A model generated the notes under the pieces. It was not told the origin of the DNA. It saw only the letters and a program-made list of their open reading frames with translations, and did not search any database. A program made the position numbers and the translations under genes. 43,798 nucleotides of DNA from a virus, in IMG/VR virus record IMGVR_UViG_3300042564_003607, positions 1 through 43,798 of that record; one strand, written 5' to 3'. Each line of letters starts with the position of its first letter. Position 1 is the stretch's first letter. Of the stretch, positions 43,241 to 43,798 are shown piece after piece.

Positions 43241-43522
43241 TATTTGAGCACAGTTTGAACACACAGTTTTTAAATTGCTGTGGCGACAGTTGTCTAGATT
43301 GCCGTCCATATGAAATACTTTAAAAACTTCTTTGTGGGCGCAACGAAATCCACATTTGTCGCATTGATTTTTAATTCGATACCCGGAGCGATACCATCTA
43401 GGAATACCAAAACCTAGACCATTAGCCATGCAGATTTCGCACAGGCTTCGATAATAGATCTTGTTGTTCTTTTTATAGTTAACAGCACGGGGTCTAGAAC
43501 CGCATTTACATAAAGGTCTCAT
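43187..43522 (-). CDS. HNH-like zinc-finger protein
   Basis: 111 aa. Cysteine pairs C5/C7, C28/C31, C54/C57 and C88/C91, and an HNH-like core H71-x-D73-G-N (VFHMDGNLDNC) with N83 (HSNLKTVC). The layout suggests a metal-stabilised HNH nuclease or DNA-binding protein; similar small proteins occur in marine T4-like phages beside gp1-like genes. It may be a homing-type nuclease, but its place between two core genes is not proof. The minus-strand start has a TAAATA box 5 nt upstream, the same spacing as gp13. The last 17 codons run antisense inside the dNMP kinase gene. Confidence 0.75.
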   Translation of the reverse strand: MRPLCKCGSRPRAVNYKKNNKIYYRSLCEICMANGLGFGIPRWYRSGYRIKNQCDKCGFRCAHKEVFKVFHMDGNLDNCRHSNLKTVCSNCAQILGKEGITWRQGDLVADY

Positions 43523-43527
43523 ACAGT

Positions 43528-43533
43528 TATTTA
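43528..43533 (-). promoter_or_regulatory. Late promoter box (TTAAATA), leaderless type
   Basis: TTAAATA, ACTGT, ATG on the minus strand; nearly the same arrangement as at gp13 (ACAGT). Confidence 0.5.
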
Positions 43534-43551
43534 AAAGAAGTAAGCCTTTTC

Positions 43552-43588
43552 AGCCCCTTTGCCGTCTTGTATATCCTGGGGTTTTTTT
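43552..43588 (+). terminator. Possible weak terminator upstream of the sheath gene
   Basis: AGCCCC (43552-43557) can pair with GGGGTT (43578-43583, one G-T pair) and a seven-T run follows (43582-43588). The loop is about 20 nt, so this is a weak candidate. It would stop transcripts from dNMP kinase before the gp18 promoter. Confidence 0.3.
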
Positions 43589-43596
43589 GTGATGGC

Positions 43597-43604
43597 GCTA
43601 AATA
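43597..43604 (+). promoter_or_regulatory. Late promoter (GCTAAATA) for the tail sheath
   Basis: The CTAAATA form of the late box, 34 nt before the ATG at 43639, with AGGAG at 43626. The start is expected near 43610. Confidence 0.7.
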
Positions 43605-43638
43605 ATAGTACATTGATTTAACCCTAGGAGACAGTCGA

Positions 43639-43798
43639 ATGGCACTAACATCACCAGGCGTAGAAGTACAAGTAATTGACGAGAGTTTTTATACTCCAGC
43701 TGAACCAGGTACGGTTCCGTTAATTGTTGTAGCCACTGCTGAAAACAAAATAAACGGAGCTGGCACAGGCACAGCTTCAGGTACCACTGCAGCCAATG
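43639..43798 (+). CDS. 18: Tail sheath protein gp18 (N-terminal part)
   Basis: Only 53 codons are in the window; the gene continues past the right edge. The start MALTSPGVEVQVIDES is the gp18 N-terminal signature (T4: MTLLSPGIELKE), the part that wraps the tube and joins neighbouring sheath subunits, followed by VPLIVVATAENKI. It has a canonical late promoter and ribosome site. Gene order gp13, gp1, gp18 differs from T4 and from marine relatives where 13-14-15-16-17-18 are together; 16 and 17 are not in this window. Confidence 0.9.
   Translation, partial: MALTSPGVEVQVIDESFYTPAEPGTVPLIVVATAENKINGAGTGTASGTTAAN

Overview
The window is a late-gene segment of a T4-like contractile-tailed phage, most like the marine T4-like viruses. 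The evidence is a set of recognisable T4-type morphogenesis genes: the end of the prohead core protein gp22, the major capsid protein gp23, neck proteins gp13 and gp14, the tail completion/sheath stabiliser gp15, dNMP kinase gp1 and the first 53 codons of the tail sheath gp18. Most structural genes are preceded by a T4-type late promoter box (TATAAATA or CTAAATA) and not by a -35/-10 pair. No tRNA, integrase, insertion sequence, CRISPR array or photosynthesis gene is visible. The host cannot be read from this window; cyanobacteria or SAR11-like bacteria are guesses.

Layout. 1-1919 holds gp22-gp23, closed by a strong UUCG terminator. 1938-24398 is a long plus-strand run of virion and fibre proteins: many small beta-structured subunits, two fibre paralogues (one with an inserted LamG domain), two giant paralogues of 1871 and 2614 aa built from seven carbohydrate-binding-like repeats, a beta-helix and a beta-propeller, and a glycine-rich adhesin. 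24398-29000 is a minus-strand five-gene operon (three 2-oxoglutarate/Fe(II) oxygenases and two members of an uncharacterised family), flanked on both sides by two plus-strand paralogues of another small family. 29047-34260 has a fibre protein, a subtilisin-like protease and a fibre with collagen-like repeats and a C-terminal cupredoxin domain with a complete copper-ligand set. 34350-38156 has four more oxygenases of a different type, a rubrerythrin-like diiron protein and a third member of the uncharacterised family. 38211-41746 runs on the minus strand (small protein, degenerate Nudix protein, gp15, gp14). 41780-43798 holds gp13, dNMP kinase, an antisense HNH-like zinc protein and the sheath gene.

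How they work together. The plus-strand blocks build head, neck and an elaborate host-recognition apparatus in which the same beta modules are reused. The centre (24.4-38.2 kb) is the accessory part: seven putative Fe(II)/2OG oxygenases, three copies of one uncharacterised family, a diiron protein, a protease and a copper-site fibre lie within 14 kb. This iron/oxygen-themed cassette is the best candidate for an undescribed system.

Regulation looks layered. Late boxes drive the structural genes. Several genes have the box only 4-7 nt before the ATG, predicting leaderless late mRNAs. Four divergent gene pairs share back-to-back boxes. Host-type sigma70 promoters are visible before dNMP kinase and before two genes in the oxygenase block.
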